In this document: piece after piece, positions 25,716-35,191 of the stretch | How the letters are laid out: each line of letters starts with the position of its first letter | Numbering within the stretch: the first letter of the stretch is position 1 | Source: Bacteroidales bacterium | GTDB taxonomy: Bacteria; Bacteroidota; Bacteroidia; Bacteroidales; UBA7960 | NCBI GenBank assembly: GCA_003552075.1 | Contig: PUOJ01000194.1 | Coordinates: forward strand, 1-42,179 | Reading direction: 5' to 3' | Length of the DNA: 42,179 nt | Translations under genes and position numbers: made by a program | The notes under the pieces: model-generated | What the model saw: only the letters and a program-made list of their open reading frames with translations | Database searches by the model: none | Told to the model about the DNA's origin: nothing

Positions 25716-25815
25716 CTTCATCCCAAGGCCGGGTAACCCGGCAGACAACCCTTCGCTTCCTGAGCTATTTGATCCTTTTGTGTGCTCGCATGGATGCGGC
25801 TTCCTTCATGCCGGA

Positions 25816-26391
25816 TCATTTGTTGGCCTTGGCATAGCAACTCCTGCAAAGGGGTTCATACGCATCGGTTTCCCCAAGAAGAACCAGGTTTTTATCAGCT
25901 ACCGTGCGATGTGAATACTGTGCCAAGTTGCCACATTTCACACATACGGCATGCACCTTGGTGATGTATTCGGCGGTAGCCAGTAGTGCAGGAATGGGTC
26001 CAAAGGGCTTGCCGGCAAAGTCCATGTCCAGACCGGCCACAATCACCCTGAGGCCTGAATCGGCAAGCTGATTACATACATGCGGCAACGCTGCATCAAA
26101 AAACTGGGCTTCATCAATGCCAATGACATCCACATCATTGGCCATCAGTAGAATATTGGAGGAAGCTGGCACCGGGGTTGACATGATCTCATTCTCATCG
26201 TGCGACACCACCTTTTCCTCATCATACCGTGTATCCACGCCGGGCTTAAAGATCTCGACCTTAAGCTGTGCGATGCGTGCACGTTTCAGTCGCCGGATCA
26301 GCTCTTCGGTTTTGCCTGAAAACATGCTTCCGCAGATCACCTCGATCCATCCACGGTTTCCCGGCCGTTGCACGTCGTTTTCCAAAAACAT
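25816..26391 (-). CDS. tdk: Thymidine kinase
   Basis: Phosphorylates thymidine in nucleoside salvage. The 191-residue type II enzyme has the P-loop GSMFSGKT at 21-28, the DEAQFF motif at 93-98 and the four zinc cysteines C150, C153, C182 and C185. Length is normal. It is divergent from the conserved hypothetical gene at 26534. A TATTTTTG element lies about 73 bases upstream. Confidence 0.97.
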   Translation of the reverse strand: MFLENDVQRPGNRGWIEVICGSMFSGKTEELIRRLKRARIAQLKVEIFKPGVDTRYDEEKVVSHDENEIMSTPVPASSNILLMANDVDVIGIDEAQFFDAALPHVCNQLADSGLRVIVAGLDMDFAGKPFGPIPALLATAEYITKVHAVCVKCGNLAQYSHRTVADKNLVLLGETDAYEPLCRSCYAKANK

Positions 26392-26463
26392 CAGTTGTCA
26401 GCAGTTTGTCTTTCACATCAGGATCTCATCCTTGCAGAAACAGGGTAAAATGCCTGCACATCA

Positions 26464-26471
26464 CAAAAATA
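26464..26471 (-). promoter_or_regulatory. -7 promoter element for tdk
   Basis: Minus strand TATTTTTG, perfect to TAnnTTTG, giving a leader of roughly 68 bases before the start at 26391. No -33 TTTG at consensus spacing. Confidence 0.5.
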
Positions 26472-26533
26472 AACAATAACTTTACATCGTTTTTCATTTC
26501 AGTTAAGAAATTGTATTCATTACAAAATAATTT

Positions 26534-27583
26534 ATGAAGTCACAGGAGATCATGCAGGAGATCAATCGGTTGCTGGATGGCATCGTCACACGCGCCCTGG
26601 AGATTAACCGAAAAAACGCTTCCGGCGATGCGTTGCTGGACGTCGACCTCGCAAAGGATGACATCCGGCAGCTTTACAGGCGACTGGAACTGTTGCGGGG
26701 GATCATTGCGGAAAATGCGGGGACGGAGGCCGGGTCCGATGCCGCAATGCCAAAAGCAGGGGCAAAAACGCCGGATGAGGCACATCAGGACCAGTCCACG
26801 GCCGTTCGTCACCCGGATCCCGCTCCAGCCCCTGACCACGCGCAATCCCGGGAACCGGCTGGCACACAAGACCAGCATGTTTCGGAGAACAGGGCGGAGC
26901 ACAAAGCATCCCCCCCGGCTTCAGACCATTCCCACGCGGCACCCCGTCAGGAAGCCAAATCCGACCATCCTGTGGAAGGATCTGACAGGCAGGGTGAGGC
27001 TGAACGGGACACTGCCCAGCAAGGCGCAGCACCCGAAAAGCAAACAACTAGATCCGAACCGCCAGCTGATGCGCCGTTGACAGAACCACCAGCCGGCCGG
27101 CAACAGTTTCAGTCTCCAGGCGAGTCTTTGAAGGGGCAACAACAGGAGCAGAAACAGGCACAAGCAGGGCCGCAGGCCAAAGTGAAAAACAACAATGGCA
27201 ACAGGTCCGTGATCGACAATCTTTCGGAAAACAGTGACCGCACCATTGGCGATACATATATGAAAGAAAAGGATGACAGCCTGCACAAACGCATTTCTCT
27301 TGAAAAAGAAGAGAAAAGCATTGGTGAGCAGATGCAGAATCAGCCTATTGCCAACCTGAAGGATGCCATCGGGGTCAATGAAAAGTTCCTTTTCATCAAT
27401 GAGCTTTTTGACGGCGACATCCAGGACTACCAGAATGCAATCGCCAAACTCAATGACATGGAGAATGCCAGGGCTGCTTTTGAATACCTGAACGTACTGG
27501 GAGTGGAACAATCCTGGGATGGGACACGCTCAGCAGATACCATTGAAAAACTTGCCCAGCTTGTTCACAGGAGATATCTCTGA
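26534..27583 (+). CDS. Conserved hypothetical protein with disordered middle
   Basis: A 349-residue protein without signal peptide. Residues 1-60 are helical; 61-235 are a low-complexity stretch rich in Pro, Gln, Ala, Glu and His and very likely disordered; 240-349 is a compact helical domain containing ITDLK-like NLKDAIGVNEKFLFINELFDGD. This last segment resembles a widespread Bacteroidota family of unknown function often found near tdk and rsmI. The function is unknown. rsmI begins about 100 bases downstream on the same strand. The start ATG at 26534 follows an A/T-rich region with TAACTTTA at 26477, one mismatch from the -7 consensus. Confidence 0.75.
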   Translation: MKSQEIMQEINRLLDGIVTRALEINRKNASGDALLDVDLAKDDIRQLYRRLELLRGIIAENAGTEAGSDAAMPKAGAKTPDEAHQDQSTAVRHPDPAPAPDHAQSREPAGTQDQHVSENRAEHKASPPASDHSHAAPRQEAKSDHPVEGSDRQGEAERDTAQQGAAPEKQTTRSEPPADAPLTEPPAGRQQFQSPGESLKGQQQEQKQAQAGPQAKVKNNNGNRSVIDNLSENSDRTIGDTYMKEKDDSLHKRISLEKEEKSIGEQMQNQPIANLKDAIGVNEKFLFINELFDGDIQDYQNAIAKLNDMENARAAFEYLNVLGVEQSWDGTRSADTIEKLAQLVHRRYL

Positions 27584-27683
27584 TCCATCAGCAACCAGGG
27601 GCACTCTCATAACATCTCAGGGTGGCATGATCTATAAAAAGCAGACAATCATTCCAGGCATTTTTATTCAAGCAGCATAAAGC

Positions 27684-28358
27684 ATGTCAGGTTTATTCCT
27701 TGTACCTACGCCCATCGGCAACCTTGAAGACATGACCTTCAGGGCCATACGCGTGCTGCAGGAGGCTGATCATATCCTGACGGAGGATACCCGTGTGACC
27801 GGCAGATTGCTCAAGCATTTTTCCATCGACACCCCCATGTTGTCCTATCACCAACACAACGAACATCGCGTGCTGGATAACATGATAAAAAGATTGGAAT
27901 CGGGCGCTACCCTGGCACTGGTTAGTGATGCGGGCATGCCTGCCATCTCTGACGCTGGCTTTTTGCTTGTGCGGGAGTGCATCAGCAAAGCCATTCGTGT
28001 GGAGGCATTGCCGGGGGCTGCAGCATTTCTGCCGGCGCTTGTAGCAAGCGGCTTGCCTTGCGATCGTTTTTGCTTTGAAGGCTTTCTGCCTGTAAAAAAG
28101 GGCAGGCAGACACGTCTGCGTGAACTCGCCTCAGAACAACGCACCATGGTCTTTTATGAATCTCCGCACCGCATTTTAAAAACCCTTACAGCATTTGCAG
28201 AAACTTTCGGAGAAGGGCGCCTTGCATGCGTTTCACGAGAGATCAGCAAGATCTATGAAGAACACGTGAGGGGCAGTCTCGCAGAGCTGACAAGCATCTT
28301 TAGTGAACGAAAGGTAAAGGGGGAGATCACCATTGTGGTATCAGGAAACAATGCCTGA
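27684..28358 (+). CDS. rsmI: 16S rRNA (cytidine(1402)-2'-O)-methyltransferase
   Basis: Methylates the ribose of C1402 in the decoding centre using SAM. The 224-residue protein has the tetrapyrrole-methylase-fold motifs VPTPIGNL at 7-14 and SDAGMPAISDAG at 81-92, and FYESPHRI near 157-164. It lacks the C-terminal extension of the 286-residue E. coli RsmI, as is usual in Bacteroidota. It converges with pgi. Confidence 0.95.
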   Translation: MSGLFLVPTPIGNLEDMTFRAIRVLQEADHILTEDTRVTGRLLKHFSIDTPMLSYHQHNEHRVLDNMIKRLESGATLALVSDAGMPAISDAGFLLVRECISKAIRVEALPGAAAFLPALVASGLPCDRFCFEGFLPVKKGRQTRLRELASEQRTMVFYESPHRILKTLTAFAETFGEGRLACVSREISKIYEEHVRGSLAELTSIFSERKVKGEITIVVSGNNA

Positions 28359-28397
28359 GGCTCCTGCATGCTCCCGCTTCCTGATCGGGGCGCTGCA

Positions 28398-29741
28398 TTA
28401 AATGCTCAGGCGCTTTTTCAGTGCTGCTGTTTCCTCTTCAAAGCCTGGTTTCTCAAGCAAGGCAAACATGTTGCGCTTATACTTCTCGACACCGGGCTGA
28501 TCAAAAGGATTCACACCCAGCATATATCCGCTGAGGGCACAAGCCATCTCAAAGAAATAGATTAATTCGCCCAGGTGGTATGCATTCAGCGCAGGCACCT
28601 CAATCTCCAGGTTAGGCACATCTCCGTCTACATGGGCCAGCATCGTGCCCTTTGAGGCCATGGCATTCACATGGCCCAGCGATTTACCCTGCAGATAGTT
28701 AAGCCCGTCAAGATCGGCAGGGTCAGCGGGGATGCGGGCTGCATATGCAGGCTTGCTGATGGTGACAATTGTTTCGAAAAAATTTTTGATGCCATCCTGG
28801 ATATATTGCCCCATGGAGTGCAGGTCGGTGGTAAAGTGCACACCGGCAGGAAAGATGCCTTTGCCCTCTTTGCCTTCACTTTCGCCATAGAGCTGTTTCC
28901 ACCACTCTGTCATGTATTGCAGGGCCGGTGTGTAGCTGGCCAGTATTTCGATGGTGCGCCCTTTCCTGTAGAGCATATTGCGCAGCAGGGCATAACGGGC
29001 AGCAGGGTTGTCATGCAGTTTCTCATTTTTTCTCAGGTATGCGGCCATGTCCCTTGCCCCTGAAATGAGGGCTTCAATGTCCAACCCGGCAACTGCGATG
29101 GGAAGCAGCCCTACCGGAGTGAGCACCGAGTAACGGCCTCCCACGTCATCAGGGATCACATAGCTGGCATAGCCCTGTTCGTTGGCAAGCTGCTTCAATG
29201 CGCCCTTACTTGCGTCGGTGATGGCAAAAATCCTTTCTGAAGCTTTTTCCTTTCCGTATTTTTCTTCAAGCTGTTTTCTCAATAGCCTGAATGCAATAGC
29301 CGGCTCCGTGGTGGTACCGGATTTGGAGATCACAATCACGGAGTAAGATTTGTCTTTCAGGTATTGCAAGAGGGCGTGATGGTAGTCTTCATCCAGGTGA
29401 TGGCCTGCATAAAGCACCCGGGTCCTGCTGTCATCATACTGGTCGAATGGGCCGGAAAGTGCTTCAATCACTGCCCGCGCGCCAAGGTAGGAGCCACCGA
29501 TGCCAACCACTACGGCCACATCAGATTGTTCCCGGATCCTGGCAGCATCTTTCCGGATGTTTTGAATAAGGCCCGGATCGATGTTTTCGGGCAAATCAAT
29601 CCAGCCAAGGAAATCACTGCCCTTACCAGTCCGATTGTATAAGTGCTTTCTGCAGAGGCTGATCTCCTTTTCAAAAATGGCAATCTCCTCCTGGTTGATG
29701 AATGGCAAAGCCTGTTGGTAATGCAAGTGTAGTTTAGTCAT
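28398..29741 (-). CDS. pgi: Glucose-6-phosphate isomerase
   Basis: Interconverts glucose-6-phosphate and fructose-6-phosphate. The 447-residue product is of the shorter Bacillus-like PGI type, with GIGGSYLGAR at 80-89, the phosphate-binding SKSGTTTEP at 139-147 and GKGIFPAGVHFTTDLHSMGQ in the C-terminal half. Length and start are normal. No neighbouring sugar gene is present, so it stands alone between rsmI (convergent) and infB. Confidence 0.97.
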   Translation of the reverse strand: MTKLHLHYQQALPFINQEEIAIFEKEISLCRKHLYNRTGKGSDFLGWIDLPENIDPGLIQNIRKDAARIREQSDVAVVVGIGGSYLGARAVIEALSGPFDQYDDSRTRVLYAGHHLDEDYHHALLQYLKDKSYSVIVISKSGTTTEPAIAFRLLRKQLEEKYGKEKASERIFAITDASKGALKQLANEQGYASYVIPDDVGGRYSVLTPVGLLPIAVAGLDIEALISGARDMAAYLRKNEKLHDNPAARYALLRNMLYRKGRTIEILASYTPALQYMTEWWKQLYGESEGKEGKGIFPAGVHFTTDLHSMGQYIQDGIKNFFETIVTISKPAYAARIPADPADLDGLNYLQGKSLGHVNAMASKGTMLAHVDGDVPNLEIEVPALNAYHLGELIYFFEMACALSGYMLGVNPFDQPGVEKYKRNMFALLEKPGFEEETAALKKRLSI

Positions 29742-30106
29742 GACGGGTATGCGTTAATGGGGAATGCATGTAATTCATTTCGGCATGCAGCCCAGGTGCT
29801 TTGTTTATCACTGCGTTTATCCTGCACGCTTTTAAAAGGAATGCGGCCGTAAAAGCCAACCACGCTATGGCCTGCCTTTTGTATTTCCCTGAAAGGAAAA
29901 TGCTGCCCATTCTGGAGAGCTTCATCATTCGCAAAAAGCAGGCTGAGATGATCACCCTATCATCCTTTCCCGTGCACCAATGCATCAGGGATGGCTCATT
30001 TGGCTCCGCCGGGCTCGCAAATACCAGGCTCACAGCATAAAAGTGGTGCGAGGGAGTTCCGGGCAAGGGAAAAAGCAGGGAAAGGAGAGGCCTGTGAACT
30101 ATGATG
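29742..30106. other. 365-base spacer between pgi and infB
   Basis: Open frames exist on both strands (79 codons on plus from 29801, about 110 on minus ending inside pgi), but neither has a recognisable family, signal peptide or initiation context. No tandem repeat, tRNA or clear terminator was seen. It could hold a decayed gene. Confidence 0.4.
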
Positions 30107-33100
30107 TTATTCCAGCTTCCGGGCTACCTCAACGGTTTCAAACGCTTCAATCACATCACCCACTTTGATGTCGTTGAAGCGGTCGATGTTCAACCCGCAT
30201 TCATAACCTGATGATACCTCTTTTACATCATCCTTGAAGCGTTTGAGCGAGCCCAGGTTGCCTGTATAGACCACAATGCCGTCGCGAATAAGCCGGATAT
30301 TGCTGTTGCGGTTAATTTTCCCATCCAGCACCATGCAACCGGCTACTGTGCCTACCTTGGATATCTTAAACACATCACGCACTTCAAGGTTGGCCACCAC
30401 TTTCTCCTCGATTTCCGGAGAAAGCATGCCTTCCATGGCGGATTTCAGCTCATTGATGGCATTATAGATCACGCTGTAGAGTCTGATATCAATTTGTTCC
30501 TGTTCGGCCAATTTTCTTGCAGGCATGGATGGCCTCACCTGGAATCCAATGATGATCGCATTGGAGGCTGAGGCGAGCAGCACATCACCCTCGGTGATCT
30601 GACCAACGGCCTTGTGGATGATGTTTACCTGGATCTCGTCGGTTGACAGTTTGAGGAGGGAGTCACTCAATGCTTCTACGGAGCCATCCACATCACCTTT
30701 GACAATGACATTCAGCTCTTTGAAGTCACCAATGGCGATCCGGCGCCCGATCTCGTCCAGGGTAATGTGTTTCTGTGTACGGAGTCCTTGTTCCCTGATC
30801 AGCTGCTGGCGTTTGGTCGTGATGGCCTTGGCTTCACTTTCGCTGCCGATCACATTGAATGTGTCACCCGCCTGCGGGGCACCATCAAGTCCAAGGATCA
30901 GCACAGGTGTGGCAGGACCTGCTTCCTGGACGCGTTGTCCTCGTTCATTGAACATGGCCTTGACTTTACCCTGGGTTGTGCCCGCCACTACGATATCACC
31001 AATCTTCAGGGTGCCATTTTGGACCAGGATGGTGGACACATAGCCGCGCCCCCTATCCAGCGAAGATTCAATTACGGTTCCTGAGGCTTCTCTCGAAGGG
31101 TTGGCTTTCAACTCGAGCATCTCAGATTCGAGCAGAACCTTTTCCAGCAGGCTGTCGATGTTTTTCCCCTGTTTCGCACTGATTTCCTGGCTCTGGAACT
31201 TACCTCCCCAATCTTCCACCAGGATATTCATGTTGGCAAGCTCTTCTTTTACCTTTTCCGGGACTGCATTTTCTTTATCCACTTTGTTGATGGCGATCAC
31301 GATGGGAACACCTGCGGCCTGCGCGTGATTGATGGCCTCAACTGTCTGGGGCATCAAACTGTCGTCGGCAGCCACCACGATGATGGCCACGTCCGTTACC
31401 TTGGCGCCTCGTGCTCTCATGGCAGTAAAGGCTTCGTGGCCCGGGGTGTCCAGGAAGGTAATCCGTTTGTCATTGTCCAGCTCCACAGCATAGGCGCCAA
31501 TGTGCTGTGTAATGCCACCTGCCTCACCGGCAATCACATTGGCATGGCGGATCTGGTCAAGGAGCGATGTTTTTCCGTGGTCGACATGACCCATCACGGT
31601 GACAATCGGTGCACGGTCACGCAAATCGGCAGGATCATCCTCTTCCTCTTCGATGACCTCCTGGGAGTCAGCACTCACAAATTCCACTTCATAACCAAAC
31701 TCGTCTGCCACAATGGTAATGGTTTCTGCGTCAAGACGCTGATTGATGGACACAAAGAGGCCGAGCGACATACAGGTGGAGATGATCTCATTGACAGACA
31801 CATCCATCATGGTAGCCAACTCAGCAGCCGAGATAAACTCGGTCACCTGCAGGCTTTTCTGCTCGCTTTCTGCCCTTTCCTTTTCCTTCTCCTTTTGCTG
31901 TTGCAGAATCTCGCGCTTCATCCGACGGTGCTTGGCAGCCTTAGACTTTCCTGTACCACTGAGGTTGGCGAGTGTTTCCTTGATCTGGCGGGAAATTTCC
32001 TCTTCCGACACTTCAGGACGCGGTTCCTTTTTGCCTTTGCGCGCCTTACCGGATTCCTGTCTGGCTGTCTTTTTATCCTTTTGTGCTGAGGGATCTGCAG
32101 CCTTATCTTTTTTGATGCGTTTGCGTTTGCGTTTTTTGGACTTTGCGGGGTCAGAAGACGAAGCCACGGGCTTCTTGGATGCCTCTGCCGGGTCAGGCAG
32201 GTCCATCTTGCCAAGAATGGTGGGCCCTTCCAGTTTTTGGAATTGTGTCTTATGATGTGCTGCAGCCGAATCCTGATCTTCGGGCGCTTCTTTCTTCTCC
32301 TCTTTGGAAGGGGTTGCAGATTCCTTATCCTTGTCAGCGGCTTTGGTATCTTCTCCAGAAATTTCATCCGTGCCAGGTTCCGCTGTGGCAGGTTTTTCTT
32401 TTGTTTGCTTTACCCTGTCCTTATCCGCGATGTCCTGATCTTCAGGCTGCATAGCTTTGTCGTCAGGCTTTTTCTCCGGCTTTTCTTCAGCAGCCTCTTC
32501 CTTTTTGGTCTTTTTATCCGCCTTGGCCTTGCTCCTGGTTTTTTTGGTCTTTTTGGGCTTTTCTTCCTCAAGCTCCAACTTGCCGACGACCTTCAGCCCC
32601 GTGCGAGCGTCCTCTTTCTCACCTTCATCCGTGCTGTGTTCCGGTTTCTTCTCTGCGTCACCGGCATCTTTCGCCTCATCTTTTTCAGGCACAGTGTCTG
32701 CCTTTTCTTCTGCTTCCGGTTGGGCTTTCTCATCGGCCTTCGTGTCAGGCTTATCTGTAGCCGAATCCGGGTCAGCTTTTCCAGGTGTCCCGGGACCCTT
32801 TGCTTCTTCAGCGGGCTCCTGATCAACGGCCTTCTCTTCTTCAGACACCTCCTTGTCTGGAACTTCTGTCGGAGCTGAGGCCTGTGTCTCCTTGATATAG
32901 AGCTCATCGCCGGCTTCTTCTTCCTGTTGCCCTTCTTCTGGCTGTACCTCTTCATCTTCGCCCTGTTCCATCGAAACGCTCTCCCGCTTAAGAATACTCA
33001 AGCCGGCCTTACGTGTTTCTTCCCGGAGATTCTTCTCACTCTGAAACTCCTGGAACAACAGCTCATAAGCCTCCTGGGGAATCTTGGCATTGGGGTTATT

Positions 33101-33208
33101 GGCCACCGTGATCCCCTTTTTGTTGAGGAAATCCACGATGGTGGTCAGCCCAATGTTAAACTCCTTGGCCACCTTACTTAATCGTCTTGTCTTGCTCCCT
33201 TCAGTCAT
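30107..33208 (-). CDS. infB: Translation initiation factor IF-2
   Basis: Brings initiator tRNA to the 30S subunit. The 1,033-residue protein has the N-terminal IF2_N helical domain ([18 protein letters not shown], about 10-60), a very long acidic/lysine low-complexity linker (about 95-410), a second IF2_N-like segment near 460-510, then the G domain with GHVDHGKT at 540-547 and DTPGH at 587-591, and domains II-IV to the end. The frame is open to 33250, but the ATG at 33208 matches the family start. It follows nusA by 65 bases in the rimP-nusA-infB unit. Confidence 0.97.
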   Translation of the reverse strand: MTEGSKTRRLSKVAKEFNIGLTTIVDFLNKKGITVANNPNAKIPQEAYELLFQEFQSEKNLREETRKAGLSILKRESVSMEQGEDEEVQPEEGQQEEEAGDELYIKETQASAPTEVPDKEVSEEEKAVDQEPAEEAKGPGTPGKADPDSATDKPDTKADEKAQPEAEEKADTVPEKDEAKDAGDAEKKPEHSTDEGEKEDARTGLKVVGKLELEEEKPKKTKKTRSKAKADKKTKKEEAAEEKPEKKPDDKAMQPEDQDIADKDRVKQTKEKPATAEPGTDEISGEDTKAADKDKESATPSKEEKKEAPEDQDSAAAHHKTQFQKLEGPTILGKMDLPDPAEASKKPVASSSDPAKSKKRKRKRIKKDKAADPSAQKDKKTARQESGKARKGKKEPRPEVSEEEISRQIKETLANLSGTGKSKAAKHRRMKREILQQQKEKEKERAESEQKSLQVTEFISAAELATMMDVSVNEIISTCMSLGLFVSINQRLDAETITIVADEFGYEVEFVSADSQEVIEEEEDDPADLRDRAPIVTVMGHVDHGKTSLLDQIRHANVIAGEAGGITQHIGAYAVELDNDKRITFLDTPGHEAFTAMRARGAKVTDVAIIVVAADDSLMPQTVEAINHAQAAGVPIVIAINKVDKENAVPEKVKEELANMNILVEDWGGKFQSQEISAKQGKNIDSLLEKVLLESEMLELKANPSREASGTVIESSLDRGRGYVSTILVQNGTLKIGDIVVAGTTQGKVKAMFNERGQRVQEAGPATPVLILGLDGAPQAGDTFNVIGSESEAKAITTKRQQLIREQGLRTQKHITLDEIGRRIAIGDFKELNVIVKGDVDGSVEALSDSLLKLSTDEIQVNIIHKAVGQITEGDVLLASASNAIIIGFQVRPSMPARKLAEQEQIDIRLYSVIYNAINELKSAMEGMLSPEIEEKVVANLEVRDVFKISKVGTVAGCMVLDGKINRNSNIRLIRDGIVVYTGNLGSLKRFKDDVKEVSSGYECGLNIDRFNDIKVGDVIEAFETVEVARKLE

Positions 33209-33273
33209 AAAATCCTTTCGGTTATCAACCCCTGTGCGCCGGCATAACAAGCCAGCTGCAAATTTAGGGTATT

Positions 33274-34509
33274 TTATTCAAACTCTGCCTTTAATATGCG
33301 GATGACCTCTTCCACGGTTTCCTTTTCAAGCTCCGTCCTTTGGACCAGATCATCCACGCTAAGTGCCAGCACACTTTTCGCCGTGTCGCAACCAATCCGT
33401 TTCAGTTCGTCAATGATCCAGTCTTCCACCTCATCGCTAAATTCGCTGATATCCACATCCTCGCTGTCCACATCGGTCTCACGGTATACGTCAATCTCAT
33501 AACCGGTAAGGCTTCCGGCAAGCTTTATGTTAAAGCCTCCTTTGCCAATAGCCAGTGACACCTGGTCGGGCTTCAGGTATACCTCTGCCCTTTTGTTTTC
33601 GTCATCTATTTCTATTGAAGTGATCTTGGCAGGACTTAACGCCCTGGTGATATACAGCTTGGCATTGCTGGTATAATTAATCACGTCAATGTTTTCGTTA
33701 CGCAGCTCCCGGACGATACCATGTATCCTTGAACCCTTCATGCCGACGCATGCGCCGACCGGATCAATGCGGTCATCATAAGACTCCACGGCCACCTTGG
33801 CACGTTCACCTGGCTGACGGACAATCTTTTTGATGGTGATCAGCCCGTCATATACCTCAGGTACTTCTTGCTCGAAAAGCCTTTCGAGAAAGACGGGGGA
33901 TGTGCGGCTGATGATAATGAGGGGGTTGTTGTTTTTGATCTCCACCCTGGACACAACCGCCCTGATGGTATCTCCCTTGCGGTAAAAGTCGGATGGGATC
34001 TGCTCTGCCTTGGGCAGGATCAGTTCAATATCTTCATCATCCAGTGCCAGGATCTCTTTTTTCCACACCTGGTATACTTCTGCCGTGATGATGTCTCCGA
34101 TCTGGTCTTTGTATTTGTTGTATACACTGTCCTTTTCCAGCTCCAGAATCTTGGAGGACAGGTTCTGCCTGATGGCAAGGATCTCACGCCTGCCAAAATC
34201 GCTCATCTTAACCGGCTCCGAAACATCCTCCCCCACTTCAAAGTCAGGTTCGATCCTGATGGCATCAGAATAGGCAATCTGGGAGCTTTCATCTTCCACT
34301 TCTCCGTCCTCCACAATGGTACGGTTGTGCCATACCTCGAGATCTCCCTTGTCGATGTTAACAATGATGTCAAAGTTATCGGCCGAACCGTATTTTTTTT
34401 CCAGCATGCTGTTGAACACATCTTCGAGGATCAGCATCATGGTAGATCGGTCGATGTTTTTGAATTCCTTAAATTCCGAAAACGATTCAACCAGGTTAAT
34501 AGTTTCCAT
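33274..34509 (-). CDS. nusA: Transcription termination/antitermination factor NusA
   Basis: RNA polymerase-associated factor affecting pausing, termination and antitermination. The 411-residue protein has the N-terminal RNA polymerase-binding domain (about 1-125), an S1 domain (about 130-200) and two KH domains (about 205-345; [21 protein letters not shown] and the later [12 protein letters not shown]). The C-terminal residues include a helix-hairpin-helix-like segment. It lies 45 bases after rimP. Confidence 0.96.
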   Translation of the reverse strand: METINLVESFSEFKEFKNIDRSTMMLILEDVFNSMLEKKYGSADNFDIIVNIDKGDLEVWHNRTIVEDGEVEDESSQIAYSDAIRIEPDFEVGEDVSEPVKMSDFGRREILAIRQNLSSKILELEKDSVYNKYKDQIGDIITAEVYQVWKKEILALDDEDIELILPKAEQIPSDFYRKGDTIRAVVSRVEIKNNNPLIIISRTSPVFLERLFEQEVPEVYDGLITIKKIVRQPGERAKVAVESYDDRIDPVGACVGMKGSRIHGIVRELRNENIDVINYTSNAKLYITRALSPAKITSIEIDDENKRAEVYLKPDQVSLAIGKGGFNIKLAGSLTGYEIDVYRETDVDSEDVDISEFSDEVEDWIIDELKRIGCDTAKSVLALSVDDLVQRTELEKETVEEVIRILKAEFE

Positions 34510-34554
34510 CTTCTTTATGTAATTTGTGTTGTAATTTATTAAGTCGTTTCAATG

Positions 34555-35028
34555 CTACCGGAAAGACACCTGCACCTTGGCTTCCCTGATGTCTTCAAAA
34601 GGGATGAAGATGCTGTCATCGGCATCTGTCTCTGGTTCTTTCTTTTTCTTTTTGGCTTTCGAAGGTTTGTCTTTTTCAATCGTGATGCCGGTGGATTCTA
34701 CCCCGGTGAGCTTGCCTTTGACACGCTTGTCGTGCACATCCAGGATGGCCAGCCGGCGTCCGATGTTATTGCGATACTGACGTGGAAGCTCTAAGGGGTG
34801 GCCAACACCCACCGAAGAAACTTCCAGCTCAAAGTCCTCTGCATCTCTGTCGAGCTGTTGCTCGATATGCCTGCTGAGTTTCACGCAGTCGTCAATGGTT
34901 ACGCCATGATCTCCGTCTATGAAAACCATGATCTTATTTTGGGGTGTCACCCTGATACTCACCACGAACTGACTGCCCTCGCCAAGGTAATCATCAACAA
35001 GTGATGCGATATGTTTTTCATCAATCAT
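34555..35028 (-). CDS. rimP: Ribosome maturation factor RimP
   Basis: Helps 30S subunit maturation. The 157-residue product has the RimP N-terminal domain, with VFIDGDHGVTIDDCVKLSRHIE at about 53-74, and the C-terminal SH3-like part with VSSVGVGHPLELPRQYRNNIGR. An in-frame TTG precedes the ATG by 6 bases; the ATG at 35028 is preferred. It heads the rimP-nusA-infB unit, the same order as in E. coli, behind a TATCTTTG promoter element and a short GC-rich hairpin in the leader. Confidence 0.93.
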   Translation of the reverse strand: MIDEKHIASLVDDYLGEGSQFVVSIRVTPQNKIMVFIDGDHGVTIDDCVKLSRHIEQQLDRDAEDFELEVSSVGVGHPLELPRQYRNNIGRRLAILDVHDKRVKGKLTGVESTGITIEKDKPSKAKKKKKEPETDADDSIFIPFEDIREAKVQVSFR

Positions 35029-35045
35029 AACCAAAACCTAATAAA

Positions 35046-35068
35046 GAAGGGGACGTCCTGCCCCCTTC
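35046..35068 (-). promoter_or_regulatory. Hairpin in the rimP-nusA-infB leader
   Basis: GAAGGGG (35046-35052) pairs with CCCCTTC (35062-35068) with a 9-base loop, between the promoter at 35097-35104 and the start at 35028. The 3' end is 18 bases before the start codon, so it could affect initiation or act as a regulatory structure. There is no T run after it. Confidence 0.45.
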
Positions 35069-35096
35069 CTGTACTGCGAAAACCATTTTTGCCGTG

Positions 35097-35104
35097 CAAA
35101 GATA
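35097..35104 (-). promoter_or_regulatory. -7 promoter element for rimP-nusA-infB
   Basis: Minus strand TATCTTTG, perfect to TAnnTTTG, with a leader of about 65 bases. No -33 TTTG at standard spacing. Confidence 0.6.
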
Positions 35105-35191
35105 ATGAATTTTCAATTCACATAAAAAAAATCACTGTTTTTTAGTGCATTAGCTCTTTATCAGGAACGTTTAAGCATCATTTTACTGCCG

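Noticed and set aside
25728-25742. Terminator after lepA
   Set aside because: The GC palindrome has a loop of only three bases and no T run, so termination cannot be claimed.
29734-30066. 110-codon open frame on the minus strand before pgi
   Set aside because: It overlaps the pgi start, has no recognisable domain, and an opposing frame is equally open.
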